From: Croceimicrobium sp963974215 | GTDB lineage: Bacteria; Bacteroidota; Bacteroidia; Flavobacteriales; Schleiferiaceae | Length of the DNA stretch: 64,000 bases | NCBI GenBank assembly: GCA_963974215.1 | Contig: CAXBBL010000002.1 | Location: forward strand, 124,001-188,000 | Reading direction: 5' to 3' | In this document: one piece after another, positions 25,147 through 33,979 of the stretch | Position numbering within the stretch: the first letter of the stretch is position 1 | Layout: each line of letters opens with the position of its first letter | Translations under genes and position numbers: made by a program | Notes under the pieces: model-generated | Told to the model about the DNA's origin: nothing | Seen by the model: only the letters and a program-made list of their open reading frames with translations | The model's database searches: none

Positions 25147-26574
25147 CTATCCTTTATTCTTGAGCATCCCCTTGAAATCCATTTTTCCTTTAGTAAGTAT
25201 ACCGTAAAAAAGGGCAAAGATTAGATTCCCCAGAATCAAAGTCCAAAGCATGGATAGAGCGAAATATTTTAGAATTGCGATAAGCGATAAAACGATTAAG
25301 AAATAAACCAAAGTGCGAAAAAAAACTGGGCCAAAGGGACTAATCTTATAAAAGCGTTTCACCAGATAATATTTGATAAAATTAAAGCTACCGATAGCTA
25401 GTATACTTGCCCCTGCCGCTCCGCTAATACCATAAATAGGAATCAAAATATAATTTGATACGACGGTAAAAACGATGAGAAAGAGTCCACTGTAAAAATT
25501 ATAACGCTGCTTATTAGAAATGGTTAATATTAATCCATTAGCGCCTGTAGCTCCTGTCACAACTTGGGTCAATCCCACGAGGAATACCACCATGGAAGCA
25601 CTGGGATCTTGATAAGTTGGCGGCAGCAGGACCAAAGCCACATCCACATTAATCCAAATAAGTAAAAACAGGCCACTGGTTATGAGCAACTGAGCCTGCG
25701 CACTTTTACGGTACAACTTTTCGATTTCACTTAGATTTTGGTCGGCCCAGGCTTTGCTAATAAAAGGACGTAGTGAAACCAAGATAGCATTAACGGGAAC
25801 CAATACTACACTACCGATAAAAAAGGCAATGCGGTAAAAAGCCACTGGCGCATCGCCAAGCATTTGGCTTATCATTAAAACATCCAGACTATTTACCAGC
25901 AAGATAGATCCACTTGCCAGCATGATGAATAATCCGTAAGAAAGAATATCTTTTATATCAAGCGCATCAAAGCGCAGACTTAAAGCCGGGATTTTAGGGA
26001 GCGCATAGACTATTACCAGTAAAAGCTGCAAGGCATAACCCCAACCGAGAATAACATAAAACTGTTCGCCTCCATCACCTTGAAAATAAGTCCATGCCAA
26101 GGCGAGAACAATAATAATACGTCGGTACACATTCTTCAGAAATTGCGGGAATATCACCAAACGGTAATGCTGACTAAGACTGGCAAAAACTTCAAAAAGA
26201 CCCATTCCGAGGGTAATTAATAAGCCCATGGCCAAACGTTGACCATCCACATCGCCCCAACGGTAATAAGCAAAAGCTCCGATCAATAATAAAATACTGC
26301 TGGCAATATTTAAAACGAGAGCGAGGCTAAAAAACTGCTTCTGCTGTAAAGCTGAAAAACGCGGAAAATAAGTAACCAAACTAACAGGAACCCCCAAATG
26401 ACTGAAAGTGCTGAAAATGGTAGCCACCGCAAGAAGCGTGTTTACCTGTCCCATAAATTCGGGATTATCAGCAAAAACCTGAGGGAAAAGGATAAGGGTA
26501 TTGAAAGCGCCAATACCTACCCCGAGGTAAGCATTAATACTATTGAAGAAACTTTGCTTGGCTACTATTCCCAT
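25147..26574 (-). CDS. Polysaccharide flippase (Wzx/MATE-like)
   Basis: Protein of 475 residues with about 12-14 membrane helices and the overall pattern of oligosaccharide flippases (GIVAKQSFFNSINAYLGVGIGAFNTLILFPQV at the N-terminus in two adjoining stretches, TGATGANGLILTISNKQRY near residue 340, YGISGAAGASILAIGSF near residue 390). It would flip lipid-linked glycan units across the inner membrane. It starts 6 bases after the asparagine synthetase gene on the same strand, so the two probably form an operon. The lipid-linked substrate is unknown. Confidence 0.82.
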   Translation of the reverse strand: MGIVAKQSFFNSINAYLGVGIGAFNTLILFPQVFADNPEFMGQVNTLLAVATIFSTFSHLGVPVSLVTYFPRFSALQQKQFFSLALVLNIASSILLLIGAFAYYRWGDVDGQRLAMGLLITLGMGLFEVFASLSQHYRLVIFPQFLKNVYRRIIIVLALAWTYFQGDGGEQFYVILGWGYALQLLLVIVYALPKIPALSLRFDALDIKDILSYGLFIMLASGSILLVNSLDVLMISQMLGDAPVAFYRIAFFIGSVVLVPVNAILVSLRPFISKAWADQNLSEIEKLYRKSAQAQLLITSGLFLLIWINVDVALVLLPPTYQDPSASMVVFLVGLTQVVTGATGANGLILTISNKQRYNFYSGLFLIVFTVVSNYILIPIYGISGAAGASILAIGSFNFIKYYLVKRFYKISPFGPVFFRTLVYFLIVLSLIAILKYFALSMLWTLILGNLIFALFYGILTKGKMDFKGMLKNKG

Positions 26575-26580
26575 CTATTC

Positions 26581-28407
26581 TTAAGCAATCCATTTGCGCA
26601 ACATACTCAAGCGCCAAACTAAACGTGCATGACGATTATCGCCCGCTTGATACTCCTGCACCACCTTCTTAACTGCCGCATCATCTAAAAAGTGTAGCGG
26701 GCGCGCTAATAAATCATCCACCAAATGCTTCATTCCGCCGCGCAGCCATTTGCTTTCCCCAGGGGTAACAAAACCTTTTTTATCCTTGCGGTCGATAATT
26801 TCAGGAGGCATAATTCCGCGCATGGCTTCCCGTAATACTTTTTTACTCCAGCCTTGCTGCAATTTTAATTCGTCAGGTAAATTGAAACTGTATTCCACCA
26901 AACGATGGTCGAGAAAAGGGACACGCGATTCGATGGAAAAGGCCATGGAATTGCGATCTTCATTATGCAAAAGCGAGGGCAAAGAGCTTCGCATGGTTAA
27001 TTGATATAAAAACTGATTGAGGCGACTGCCGCCCTCAGGTTGCCAAAGGGCTGGTGCTTGCGCTGTTCCTCTCCCTACAAAGGGATGATACTTGCGATAT
27101 TCTAGGCCATACATCTGCTCTTCCGAGCTAACCGCCGCGACCAAGGACTTGGCATAAGTTCCCACATGAGCCCCCATGCTACGGGGACGTAATTTTTGAA
27201 AAGCTTCCAATTCACTGATAAATCCACCTATTTGACCCTTCTTTAATTTCTCCGCGGCCAAGCGGTAAAAAGAATGATCGTAACCCGCTAGAAACTCATC
27301 CGCACCTTGTCCGTCTAAAAGCACCTTCATGCCTTGCGACTTGGCTAATTTCATTACAAAGTATTGCGACAAAGGCGAAGAACCGGCAGGAGGTACCTCA
27401 AAATGATTGAAGAAATTATCAAATTGTTCTAATAACTCATCTCCCTGAGGGTAATAATCGTGTGCCTTTAAACTCGGGTAATCGCGGTGCACCATATGAG
27501 CCCAAGGCCGCTCGTCTACCTCATCTTTACCCCCATAATAAATGGTAAAAGTGTTGAGATCCAATTTCGGGTATAATTGCCCTATGCTGCTGCAGATGGC
27601 CGAGCTATCTAAACCGCCCGACAAGCAAGCCCCAACTGGGGTGTCCGCGCGCATGTGTAATTTTACGCTGTCCATAAAGAGGCTTTTGAATTCCTCTTTG
27701 GCTTCTGCTGCGCTAACATTATTTTGTTGTAAAGGTAGGTCCCAATAACGTTGAAGCCTCACTTTCCCCTTTTGATAAATTAAATTATGCGCTTCCGGTA
27801 AAGCGGAGATGCCACTGTAAAAACTTTCTTCATTATAAGTAAGCCATCCCAATTGCAAATACCGCAAGAGATGGTTTTCATTGTATTCTTCGCGGTGTAG
27901 CGGACTTAATTTTAAAGCGCGGTATTCCGAAGCAAAATAAAATTGCTCGCCTACATTTTGGAAGTAAAAAGGCTTTATGCCAAAGCGGTCGCGACTGCAA
28001 AAAAGCTTCTGTTCCTTCTCATCCCAAATGGCAAAAGCCCACATGCCCATAAAATGCTGCACACAGTCTTCGCCCCAATATTTATAGGCAGCACAAATAA
28101 CTTCGGTATCCGAGCTAGTGCTGAAGCTAAAGCCCGCTTTTAATAGCGTTTCTTTTAATTCAAGATAATTATAGACTTCACCATTGAAGCTTATACTGAC
28201 ATCCTTAAAATGAAAAGGCTGATGTGAAGCCTCGCTTAAATCAATGATGCTTAAGCGATTATGACCCAAGACCAGAGGACCCTGTTGCCAGTCGCCGCTG
28301 TAATCGGGACCGCGATGCTCCATGCTTTTAAGCATACTAGTAATTTGCTCCTTTTGCCTCTCTTTACTGGTGATGCGTGGGTCTATAAAACCAGCGATTC
28401 CGCACAT
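26581..28407 (-). CDS. asnB: Asparagine synthase (glutamine-hydrolysing)
   Basis: Protein of 608 residues. The N-terminal class II glutaminase has Cys2 as nucleophile (MCGIAGF) with HNRLSIIDLS and ISFNGEVYNY. The synthetase domain has the PP-loop SGGLDSSAI near residue 264, LDGQGADEFLAGY near residue 365 and FSIESRVPFLDHRLVEY. It converts aspartate to asparagine with ATP and glutamine. This subtype (about 600 residues) is often found in surface polysaccharide clusters, where it may amidate sugars; the flippase gene 6 bases downstream makes that a fair alternative. Confidence 0.88.
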   Translation of the reverse strand: MCGIAGFIDPRITSKERQKEQITSMLKSMEHRGPDYSGDWQQGPLVLGHNRLSIIDLSEASHQPFHFKDVSISFNGEVYNYLELKETLLKAGFSFSTSSDTEVICAAYKYWGEDCVQHFMGMWAFAIWDEKEQKLFCSRDRFGIKPFYFQNVGEQFYFASEYRALKLSPLHREEYNENHLLRYLQLGWLTYNEESFYSGISALPEAHNLIYQKGKVRLQRYWDLPLQQNNVSAAEAKEEFKSLFMDSVKLHMRADTPVGACLSGGLDSSAICSSIGQLYPKLDLNTFTIYYGGKDEVDERPWAHMVHRDYPSLKAHDYYPQGDELLEQFDNFFNHFEVPPAGSSPLSQYFVMKLAKSQGMKVLLDGQGADEFLAGYDHSFYRLAAEKLKKGQIGGFISELEAFQKLRPRSMGAHVGTYAKSLVAAVSSEEQMYGLEYRKYHPFVGRGTAQAPALWQPEGGSRLNQFLYQLTMRSSLPSLLHNEDRNSMAFSIESRVPFLDHRLVEYSFNLPDELKLQQGWSKKVLREAMRGIMPPEIIDRKDKKGFVTPGESKWLRGGMKHLVDDLLARPLHFLDDAAVKKVVQEYQAGDNRHARLVWRLSMLRKWIA

Positions 28408-28543
28408 GAAAATTGATTTTGAGCAAAGATAGTTTATCGAGAGTATTTAGTAGATAGTTATGGTAGTTAGTAGTTGATGATGCTTAATGTACGCTGACCA
28501 CAGGTAGCCCTTTTATTAAAGCTTTGAATAAATCTAAAAATTT

Positions 28544-28584
28544 ATACATAGAATTACGAGGTATTGTATTTCTATGTATATTTG
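28544..28584. promoter_or_regulatory. PadR operator palindrome and overlapping promoter
   Basis: ATACATAGAATTAC (28544-28557) and GTATTTCTATGTAT (28566-28579) form 14-base arms with one mismatch and an 8-base spacer. The -7 box TATATTTG (28577-28584) overlaps the right arm, and CTATGTAT recurs at 28587-28594 across the start codon. This is the layout expected for autorepression by PadR. Confidence 0.75.
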
Positions 28585-28588
28585 ACCT

Positions 28589-28927
28589 ATGTATTCAAAA
28601 GAACTACTTAAAGGAACCCTCTCTGCGATTATTCTAAACTTACTCGCGGAGAATGGCAGAATGTACGGTTATGAGATTTCTCAAAGGGTGAAAGATCTGT
28701 CGGACGGTAAAATTTTACTTAAGGATGGCTCTTTATATCCGGCCCTGCAAAAAATGACTAAAGATGGTCTACTTACTTATAAGGAAGAGTTTATGGGCAA
28801 GCGGGTACGAAAGTATTATTTACTGACTACTAAAGGAGAAGAACAAAAAGTGCTCTACCTCGCAGAACTAAAAGACTTTTTGGCCACACTCAATAAATTG
28901 GTATTCCCTCAGCTAAACCTATCATGA
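28589..28927 (+). CDS. PadR family transcriptional regulator
   Basis: Protein of 112 residues with a winged helix. Family sequence: MYSKELLKGTLSAIILNLL, MYGYEISQRVKDLSDGKI, DGSLYPALQKMTKDGLLTY and RVRKYYLLTTKGEE. Only the DNA-binding part and a short C-terminal helix are present, as in small subfamily-2 PadR proteins. It probably represses its own operon through the palindrome overlapping its promoter. The inducer is unknown; PadR proteins often answer to membrane-active or phenolic compounds. Its stop overlaps the start of the membrane protein gene (ATGA), so the two are co-expressed. Confidence 0.92.
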   Translation: MYSKELLKGTLSAIILNLLAENGRMYGYEISQRVKDLSDGKILLKDGSLYPALQKMTKDGLLTYKEEFMGKRVRKYYLLTTKGEEQKVLYLAELKDFLATLNKLVFPQLNLS

Positions 28928-29532
28928 AGTTAAGTCCTGAACAAGAAAGCATCATCGAGAATTTTGTAGATGCCCAAGGCATTAAAATCCGCACTCTACG
29001 CGATGATCTTATCGACCATTTGTGTTGTGTGGTGGAAAGTGAGCTCGGAAAAGAGAAATCCTTTGAGCAGTTATTGGATGAAGCACTTGAGGATTTAGCA
29101 CCAAAGGGCTTAACGGAAATTCAACATCAAACCATTTTTTTACTTAACTCTAAACGAATAATAGCTATGAAAAAAGTACTGTATTTAACCGGATTCATTG
29201 GTTCCATAACCTTAACAGCCGGAGTAACCTTTAAGTTACTGCACTGGCCCTTCGCCAATGTATTATTTATCATTGGTTTTTTATCCCTACTCTTGATATT
29301 CATTCCCCTGCTAGCCATTGACCGCTATAAAGTATCGCTTTCCAAAGCAATTTCGGTGAAAACGAAAATAATTATGGGCGCCGTCGCCGCAATAATAACA
29401 GGCCTATCTGGCTTGTTCAAAATGATGCACCTACAAGGCGCCGATCTCTTACTAATGCTTGGAGCCCTTGTTTTTGCCTTTGGCTTTCTTCCCTTCTACT
29501 TCTTCACCATGTACAAGAAATCCGTTTCTTGA
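28924..29532 (+). CDS. Membrane protein of unknown function paired with PadR
   Basis: Protein of 202 residues. Residues 1-80 are soluble and helical (LRDDLIDHLCCVVESELG, LDEALEDLAPKGL), a segment often seen in membrane proteins co-encoded with PadR in Bacteroidota. Then come four membrane helices in two repeats, each with a similar motif: FKLLHWPFANVLFIIGF (near residue 100) and FKMMHLQGADLLLMLG (near residue 165). The hydrophobic LLHWP type of motif also occurs in gliding protein GldL, but the length and partner genes differ. The four-base overlap with padR ties its dosage to that regulator. Function is unknown. Confidence 0.72.
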   Translation: MKLSPEQESIIENFVDAQGIKIRTLRDDLIDHLCCVVESELGKEKSFEQLLDEALEDLAPKGLTEIQHQTIFLLNSKRIIAMKKVLYLTGFIGSITLTAGVTFKLLHWPFANVLFIIGFLSLLLIFIPLLAIDRYKVSLSKAISVKTKIIMGAVAAIITGLSGLFKMMHLQGADLLLMLGALVFAFGFLPFYFFTMYKKSVS

Positions 29533-29704
29533 AACAGACCAAGAAGCTTAGGGTTGAAGTCAATCTTCCAAATAATCAATTAGAAAATTCAGGCAGAAAA
29601 AATCTCAAGAATAGGAACGAGATAATTAATCCTTTTTAACTAGATTTGCAGCCCCAAAATTTACAATTAATTAACCGGGTCGGGAACCCTTTAACAATTA
29701 ATCA

Positions 29705-30232
29705 ATGGCAACTAGAATCAGATTACAGCGCCACGGACGTAAGAGTCGTCCAATTTTCACCATCGTAGTAGCGGATAGCCGTGTAAAACGTGATGGTAAA
29801 ATCATCGAAAACTTAGGACAATACAATCCTAACACCAATCCAGCCACTATCGACTTAAACTTCGATTCAGCTTTAAATTGGCTTATGACAGGGGCACAAC
29901 CAAGTGATACTGCTCGTGCTATTTTAAGCTACAAAGGTGTACTTCACAAAAAACACCTTTTAGAAGGCGTTAAAAAAGGTGCCTTTGACGAAGCTGAAGC
30001 TGAAAAGCGTTTCGAAGCTTGGATGGGCGAAAAAGAAAGCAAAATCGCAGCTAAAAGAGATGGCTTAACTCAAGCGCAGCAAGAAGCTAAGAACAAAGCT
30101 TTAGAAGCAGAGAAAGCAGCTAACGAAGCGCGTAAAGCAGCAGAAGCAGCAGCCCTTGCCGCAGATAGTGCAGAAGCAGCTCCAGCTGAAGAAGCTAGCG
30201 AAGAAGCCGCGGAGGAAAGCACTGAAGCTTAA
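29705..30232 (+). CDS. rpsP: 30S ribosomal protein S16 with long C-terminal tail
   Basis: Residues 1-80 are a standard S16 (TRIRLQRHGRKSRPIFTIVV, RDGKIIENLGQYNPNT). The remaining roughly 95 residues are a helical Ala/Glu/Lys-rich tail ending in acidic AEEASEEAAEEST. Extended S16 proteins are usual in Bacteroidota; the tail's role is unknown. It heads rpsP-rimM-trmN6, all within short gaps. A TAGATTTG box at 29641-29648 is a plausible -7 element, though no TTG is seen at the expected distance. Confidence 0.96.
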   Translation: MATRIRLQRHGRKSRPIFTIVVADSRVKRDGKIIENLGQYNPNTNPATIDLNFDSALNWLMTGAQPSDTARAILSYKGVLHKKHLLEGVKKGAFDEAEAEKRFEAWMGEKESKIAAKRDGLTQAQQEAKNKALEAEKAANEARKAAEAAALAADSAEAAPAEEASEEAAEESTEA

Positions 30233-30248
30233 TAATAAAACTTGACTG

Positions 30249-30773
30249 ATGCTTTTAGAAGAGTGTTTTCAACTCGGACACATCAGTCGTTTACATGGCT
30301 ATAAGGGCGCTGTAGTAGCGTTTTTCGATACCGATCGCCCCGAAGCTTACACAACATTGGAATCAGTTCTTATCGAAAACGATGGAGAGCTGATTCCTTT
30401 TTTTATTGAAGAATTAAGCCGCAACTCCAAAGGTCATTTCATCCTTAAATTTGAAGACCTTGAACCGGAGGAAGCGCAATCCTATATTGGCGCAGAACTC
30501 TATCTGCCCCTCAATCTTTTACCACCCCTTGGCGGGAAGCAATTTTACTTTCACGAAGTACTAAACTTTTCGGTTCACGATAAAAACGAAGGCCTTATCG
30601 GCGTTTTAGAAGCGATGCTCGATAGTGGCGCTCAACCACTTTTTAAGATTATTAATGCCGAACAAAAAGAAATTTTAGTTCCTGCCATTGATGACTTTAT
30701 TGAAAGCATCGATCGTGTTAAGAAGGAAATTCACCTTCAGCTACCCGAAGGACTTATAGATATCTATTCCTAA
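30249..30773 (+). CDS. rimM: Ribosome maturation factor RimM
   Basis: Protein of 174 residues. The N-terminal RimM barrel (CFQLGHISRLHGYKGAVVAF) is followed by the C-terminal PRC-barrel (FYFHEVLNFSVHDKNEGLIG, ILVPAIDDFIESID). It binds S19 and helps mature the 30S head. It follows rpsP by 16 bases, the conserved bacterial order (trmD, the usual next gene, is replaced here by trmN6). Confidence 0.93.
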   Translation: MLLEECFQLGHISRLHGYKGAVVAFFDTDRPEAYTTLESVLIENDGELIPFFIEELSRNSKGHFILKFEDLEPEEAQSYIGAELYLPLNLLPPLGGKQFYFHEVLNFSVHDKNEGLIGVLEAMLDSGAQPLFKIINAEQKEILVPAIDDFIESIDRVKKEIHLQLPEGLIDIYS

Positions 30774-30803
30774 AAGGGAAGCCCATCTTTTACTTCCAGT
30801 AAA

Positions 30804-31508
30804 ATGGCTACACAAAAACCTTTTCACTTCAAGCAATTCAGTTTAGCTCATTCTCGCAGTGCTCAAAAAATTGGTACCGACTCGGTTATATTGGGATCTT
30901 GGCTTAAAGCCGAAAAAGCCGATACGATTTTAGATATTGGTAGCGGCTGCGGTGTATTAGCTTTTATGATGGCTCAGAAGTTCCCCCAAGCGCAAGTTTT
31001 AGGCATTGAATTAGACTTCGCTTCATTTGAGGAAAGTCTTGAGAACCACACTCACAGTCCTTTTAAGGATAGGGTAAACTTTATGCATGCGGACTTTACG
31101 CAATGGAATAACAAGCAGCGTTTCGACCTCATAGCTTCCAACCCTCCCTATTTTGAAAGTGGCCAGAATACCAATCGACCCGCTCGCGATAATGCCCGTA
31201 GGCAGAAGAGTTTAAGTCATGGCATTCTGCTTAAGCAGATGAGGCAGCTATTAACAGAAGCAGGCAGCATCTATTTGGTGCTGCCCCCCATTGAAGCAAG
31301 CAACTTTATAGACTTAGCTAAGCTGGAAGGACTTTACCTTTCCCGTTTTTGCGAAGTGAAATCTAAAGCGGATACGCCAACCAAACGCTGTTTATTTAGT
31401 TTAAGCCGACAAGCTAGCCAAACCCAAAAAGAAGAACTAATTCTTTATTTAGAGGATGGCAGCCGTCATCCCCAGCATGCTAAGCTTACCCAAGATTTTT
31501 ATCTTTAA
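30804..31508 (+). CDS. trmN6: tRNA1(Val) A37 N6-methyltransferase
   Basis: Protein of 234 residues, Rossmann methyltransferase. The SAM-binding motif ILDIGSGCGVLAFMMAQ lies near residue 42 and the adenine-N6 signature SNPPYF near residue 112, as in YfiC/TrmN6. The N-terminus FHFKQFSLAHSRSAQKIGTD is typical of Bacteroidota members. It would modify A37 of tRNA-Val1. It lies 30 bases after rimM in the same direction. Confidence 0.88.
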   Translation: MATQKPFHFKQFSLAHSRSAQKIGTDSVILGSWLKAEKADTILDIGSGCGVLAFMMAQKFPQAQVLGIELDFASFEESLENHTHSPFKDRVNFMHADFTQWNNKQRFDLIASNPPYFESGQNTNRPARDNARRQKSLSHGILLKQMRQLLTEAGSIYLVLPPIEASNFIDLAKLEGLYLSRFCEVKSKADTPTKRCLFSLSRQASQTQKEELILYLEDGSRHPQHAKLTQDFYL

Positions 31509-31511
31509 ATA

Positions 31512-32387
31512 CTATTTTCCCGGTAAAGGCACGTAAGTTTCATCATTGGGAACTTTAGGCCAATCCCAAGCTTCCCATTTCTCTTTTGCCTCTTCAATAG
31601 TTTCGGCTTCGGACGCTACAAAGTTCCAGTAAATGTGACGTTTTTCTGGCAAAGCTTCTCCCCCGAAGAAGATGACATGACTATCCGCTTCCAGCGAAAG
31701 CTTGCAAACATCTTCCTCTTTTGAAACTAATAAATTTCCCGCTTCCACCCTATTCTCGCAGGCATGGATGGCTCCCTTTACTACACAAATGCCAATCTCA
31801 CCTTTCAGCTTGCCGCTGAGATCAATTTGATTGGCCGTATTGGTTTTCAACTCAAGCATAAACAAAGGCGAATGCACTGGCACTGGCGACTTCTTGCCAA
31901 AAGCTTCTCCCGCAATTAGACTGAAATCTAAATCTCCTTCTTGCCAATGTGGTAATTCAGCCGCAGAAAAATGATGAAAAGAGGGATCTGCTTTTTCAAA
32001 CTCTTTTGGTAAAGCCACCCAAATTTGATAGCCATGCATCACATACGAATCAGCCTCCCTTAAATGGTTAGGTGTTCTTTCGGTATGGCTTACGCCAGAT
32101 CCGGCCACCATCCAGTTTACCGATCCCGGGCGTATTAGCTGATTAGTCCCTAAACTGTCGGCATGGACAATTTCACCACTCAGCAAATAGGTCAAGGTTG
32201 CTAATCCAATATGGGGATGCTGATCTACGTCCATAAATTTACCATTCCCCATTTGGGTTGGCCCCATATGATCTATAAAAATGAATGGGCCCACCATACG
32301 CTTCTTCCGAAAGGGTAATAAGCGGCCCACTATGAAGTCCCCGATATCGCGACTACGTTCCGGAATAATTAAATCGTTATTAGACAT
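31512..32387 (-). CDS. Pirin family protein
   Basis: Protein of 291 residues with a double-stranded beta-helix (cupin). The N-terminal pirin domain contains GPFIFIDHMGP near residue 33, the metal-binding HPHIGLATLTYLLSGE near residue 57 and MVAGSGVSHTERTP near residue 92. The C-terminal domain includes HVIFFGGEALPEKRHIYWNFV. Bacterial pirins bind iron, and some have quercetinase activity; the role here is unknown. It is convergent with trmN6 (3 bases apart) and divergent from the DUF6702 gene. Confidence 0.88.
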   Translation of the reverse strand: MSNNDLIIPERSRDIGDFIVGRLLPFRKKRMVGPFIFIDHMGPTQMGNGKFMDVDQHPHIGLATLTYLLSGEIVHADSLGTNQLIRPGSVNWMVAGSGVSHTERTPNHLREADSYVMHGYQIWVALPKEFEKADPSFHHFSAAELPHWQEGDLDFSLIAGEAFGKKSPVPVHSPLFMLELKTNTANQIDLSGKLKGEIGICVVKGAIHACENRVEAGNLLVSKEEDVCKLSLEADSHVIFFGGEALPEKRHIYWNFVASEAETIEEAKEKWEAWDWPKVPNDETYVPLPGK

Positions 32388-32479
32388 ACAAATTGTTTTT
32401 CTAAAGCTTTTTCACAAATTTATGGTGCAGCCCAGTTTCAATTCGAAGAAATGCAAGTATTTTCGTAAAAAATGAAGAG

Positions 32480-32947
32480 ATGGGGATCTTTTGGATAATC
32501 TTAGTCAGTCTATTTAAACCAGCGCATGATTTTCATGTCAGTATTAGCCAGGCGGAATGGGAAGAAGGCTTACTTAAATGCACCATTCGTGTCTTTAGCG
32601 ATGACTTAGAAATGAGCTTACAAAAGGATTTTGGAGTGGACTATCGCTTAGAAAGCGCTCTAAATGATGAGCGTTTAGCAAAATACATATTAAAGCATTA
32701 TGGCTTTCGCCAAGATGGCCAAATACTTAGGGGCGAATTTGTAGGAATGGAAATCGAGAATGACTTAAGTTTTCTTTACCTGCAATTTCCGCTTGAGAAA
32801 GAGCCCGCCACATTAGAGGTTTACAACCTTCTTTTTTTCGATAGCTTTGAAGACCAAAGCAATATTGTAAATGTTCAGTGCGGCTCGGTGCTTCGCTCAG
32901 CATTCCTTTCGCCTCAAAAAAACACACAGATACTAGAATTTAAATAA
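32480..32947 (+). CDS. DUF6702 family protein
   Basis: Protein of 155 residues with an N-terminal hydrophobic signal-like segment (GIFWIILVSLF), then HDFHVSISQAEW, LLKCTIRVFSDDLEMSL and RGEFVGMEIENDLSFLYLQF, which match the Bacteroidota DUF6702 family. A periplasmic location is likely; the function is unknown. Its stop overlaps the start of the HupE-like gene (TAATG), an arrangement repeated in many Bacteroidota, which implies joint function. Confidence 0.78.
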   Translation: MGIFWIILVSLFKPAHDFHVSISQAEWEEGLLKCTIRVFSDDLEMSLQKDFGVDYRLESALNDERLAKYILKHYGFRQDGQILRGEFVGMEIENDLSFLYLQFPLEKEPATLEVYNLLFFDSFEDQSNIVNVQCGSVLRSAFLSPQKNTQILEFK

Positions 32948-33522
32948 TGCATCCATTTACTAATTATCTGCGTTTAGGTTACGAACACATTATCAGCTTA
33001 GCAGCGCTTGACCATATTCTATTTCTTATCGCCTTAATGGCCGTATACCAAACTAAAAACTGGCTTAAGGTAGTAATTGCCGTTTCCTTTTTCACGATTG
33101 GGCATTCCATAACTCTCAGTCTTGGTGCCCTTAATGTGGTAAATATTGATCAAGGTTTTATCGAATTCCTTATTCCTTTAACCATTGTGTTTACTGCGCT
33201 ACTCAACCTTTCTAAATTTGGGCAAAACCAAAAAAGCAATTTCAAATATTGGATTGCCTTAAGCTTCGGTTTAATTCACGGCTTGGGTTTTTCCAATTAC
33301 TACGATATGCTGGTGATGGGCGAAAGCAACTATTGGCAAGCCCTTCTTCCCTTCAATCTCGGCATCGAGCTGGCGCAGTTATTAGTTGTTTTTGTGATGC
33401 TTATTTTTATGGGGATTTACGGTTTCATCTTAAATAAGAAAATTAGAGATTGGAATCTCTTTGTTTCAGGCAGTGCTTTTGGCTTAGCTCTTATTATGTG
33501 TATTGAAAATTGGCCTTTTTAA
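32947..33522 (+). CDS. HupE/UreJ-like membrane protein
   Basis: Protein of 191 residues with six or seven membrane helices. GYEHIISLAALDHILFLIAL lies near the N-terminus (the His and Asp pair of the family), FFTIGHSITLSLGAL near residue 50 and IHGLGFSNYYDM near residue 113. HupE/UreJ proteins are tied to nickel or other metal uptake, but this Bacteroidota branch sits with DUF6702 rather than with hydrogenase or urease, so the substrate is open. Confidence 0.82.
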   Translation: MHPFTNYLRLGYEHIISLAALDHILFLIALMAVYQTKNWLKVVIAVSFFTIGHSITLSLGALNVVNIDQGFIEFLIPLTIVFTALLNLSKFGQNQKSNFKYWIALSFGLIHGLGFSNYYDMLVMGESNYWQALLPFNLGIELAQLLVVFVMLIFMGIYGFILNKKIRDWNLFVSGSAFGLALIMCIENWPF

Positions 33523-33532
33523 AATATCGAGT

Positions 33533-33979
33533 ATGGAGTTCGAATTTAATAGCGCATTCGAAGGTGATGCCAAGTATAGCAAAGCAGCCCAAGCTTGGCA
33601 AGCCGTTTTAAAGTCAATCGAGCCATTCGATCTAAGCGAAACGAGTTTAAGCACCATTGCCACTTACAATAAATTGCACGCAGATTCTAATGAGGCCAAA
33701 GAGGCTTTGAAAACTCTGCAAAAAGCCAACCTAGCCCTGCAACAATCTTTAGTTAAAAACGACCAGTTATTCCGCAAGAATTACAACCGTGATGTTTGGA
33801 TGGCCGTAGGGGTTGGCGGCATTGGCGTGGGACTCGGTGCAGGTATTGGGGTCGCTTTAGGATCCGTGGCTTTTTTAGGTTTAGGCATGCCCATCGGAAT
33901 GCTAATCGGCATTTTAATTGGCCGCTCCATGGATCAAAAAGCAGAAAAAGAAGGCCGGGTTTACTCCATTAAATCGTAA
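33533..33979 (+). CDS. Uncharacterised protein with glycine-rich membrane hairpin
   Basis: Protein of 148 residues. Residues 1-90 are helical and charged (FEGDAKYSKAAQAWQAVLKSI, LQKANLALQQSLVKN), then a Gly-rich hydrophobic stretch (GVGGIGVGLGAGIGVALG and LGMPIGMLIGILIG) forms one or two membrane passes before a short basic tail. The ATG at 33533 follows the HupE stop by 10 bases. I do not recognise a family. Confidence 0.6.
   Translation: MEFEFNSAFEGDAKYSKAAQAWQAVLKSIEPFDLSETSLSTIATYNKLHADSNEAKEALKTLQKANLALQQSLVKNDQLFRKNYNRDVWMAVGVGGIGVGLGAGIGVALGSVAFLGLGMPIGMLIGILIGRSMDQKAEKEGRVYSIKS

Noticed and set aside
28924..29532. Calling the PadR-linked membrane protein GldL
   Set aside because: It shares only a short LLHWP-type motif; it lacks the GldL length and the gldK-gldM neighbours.
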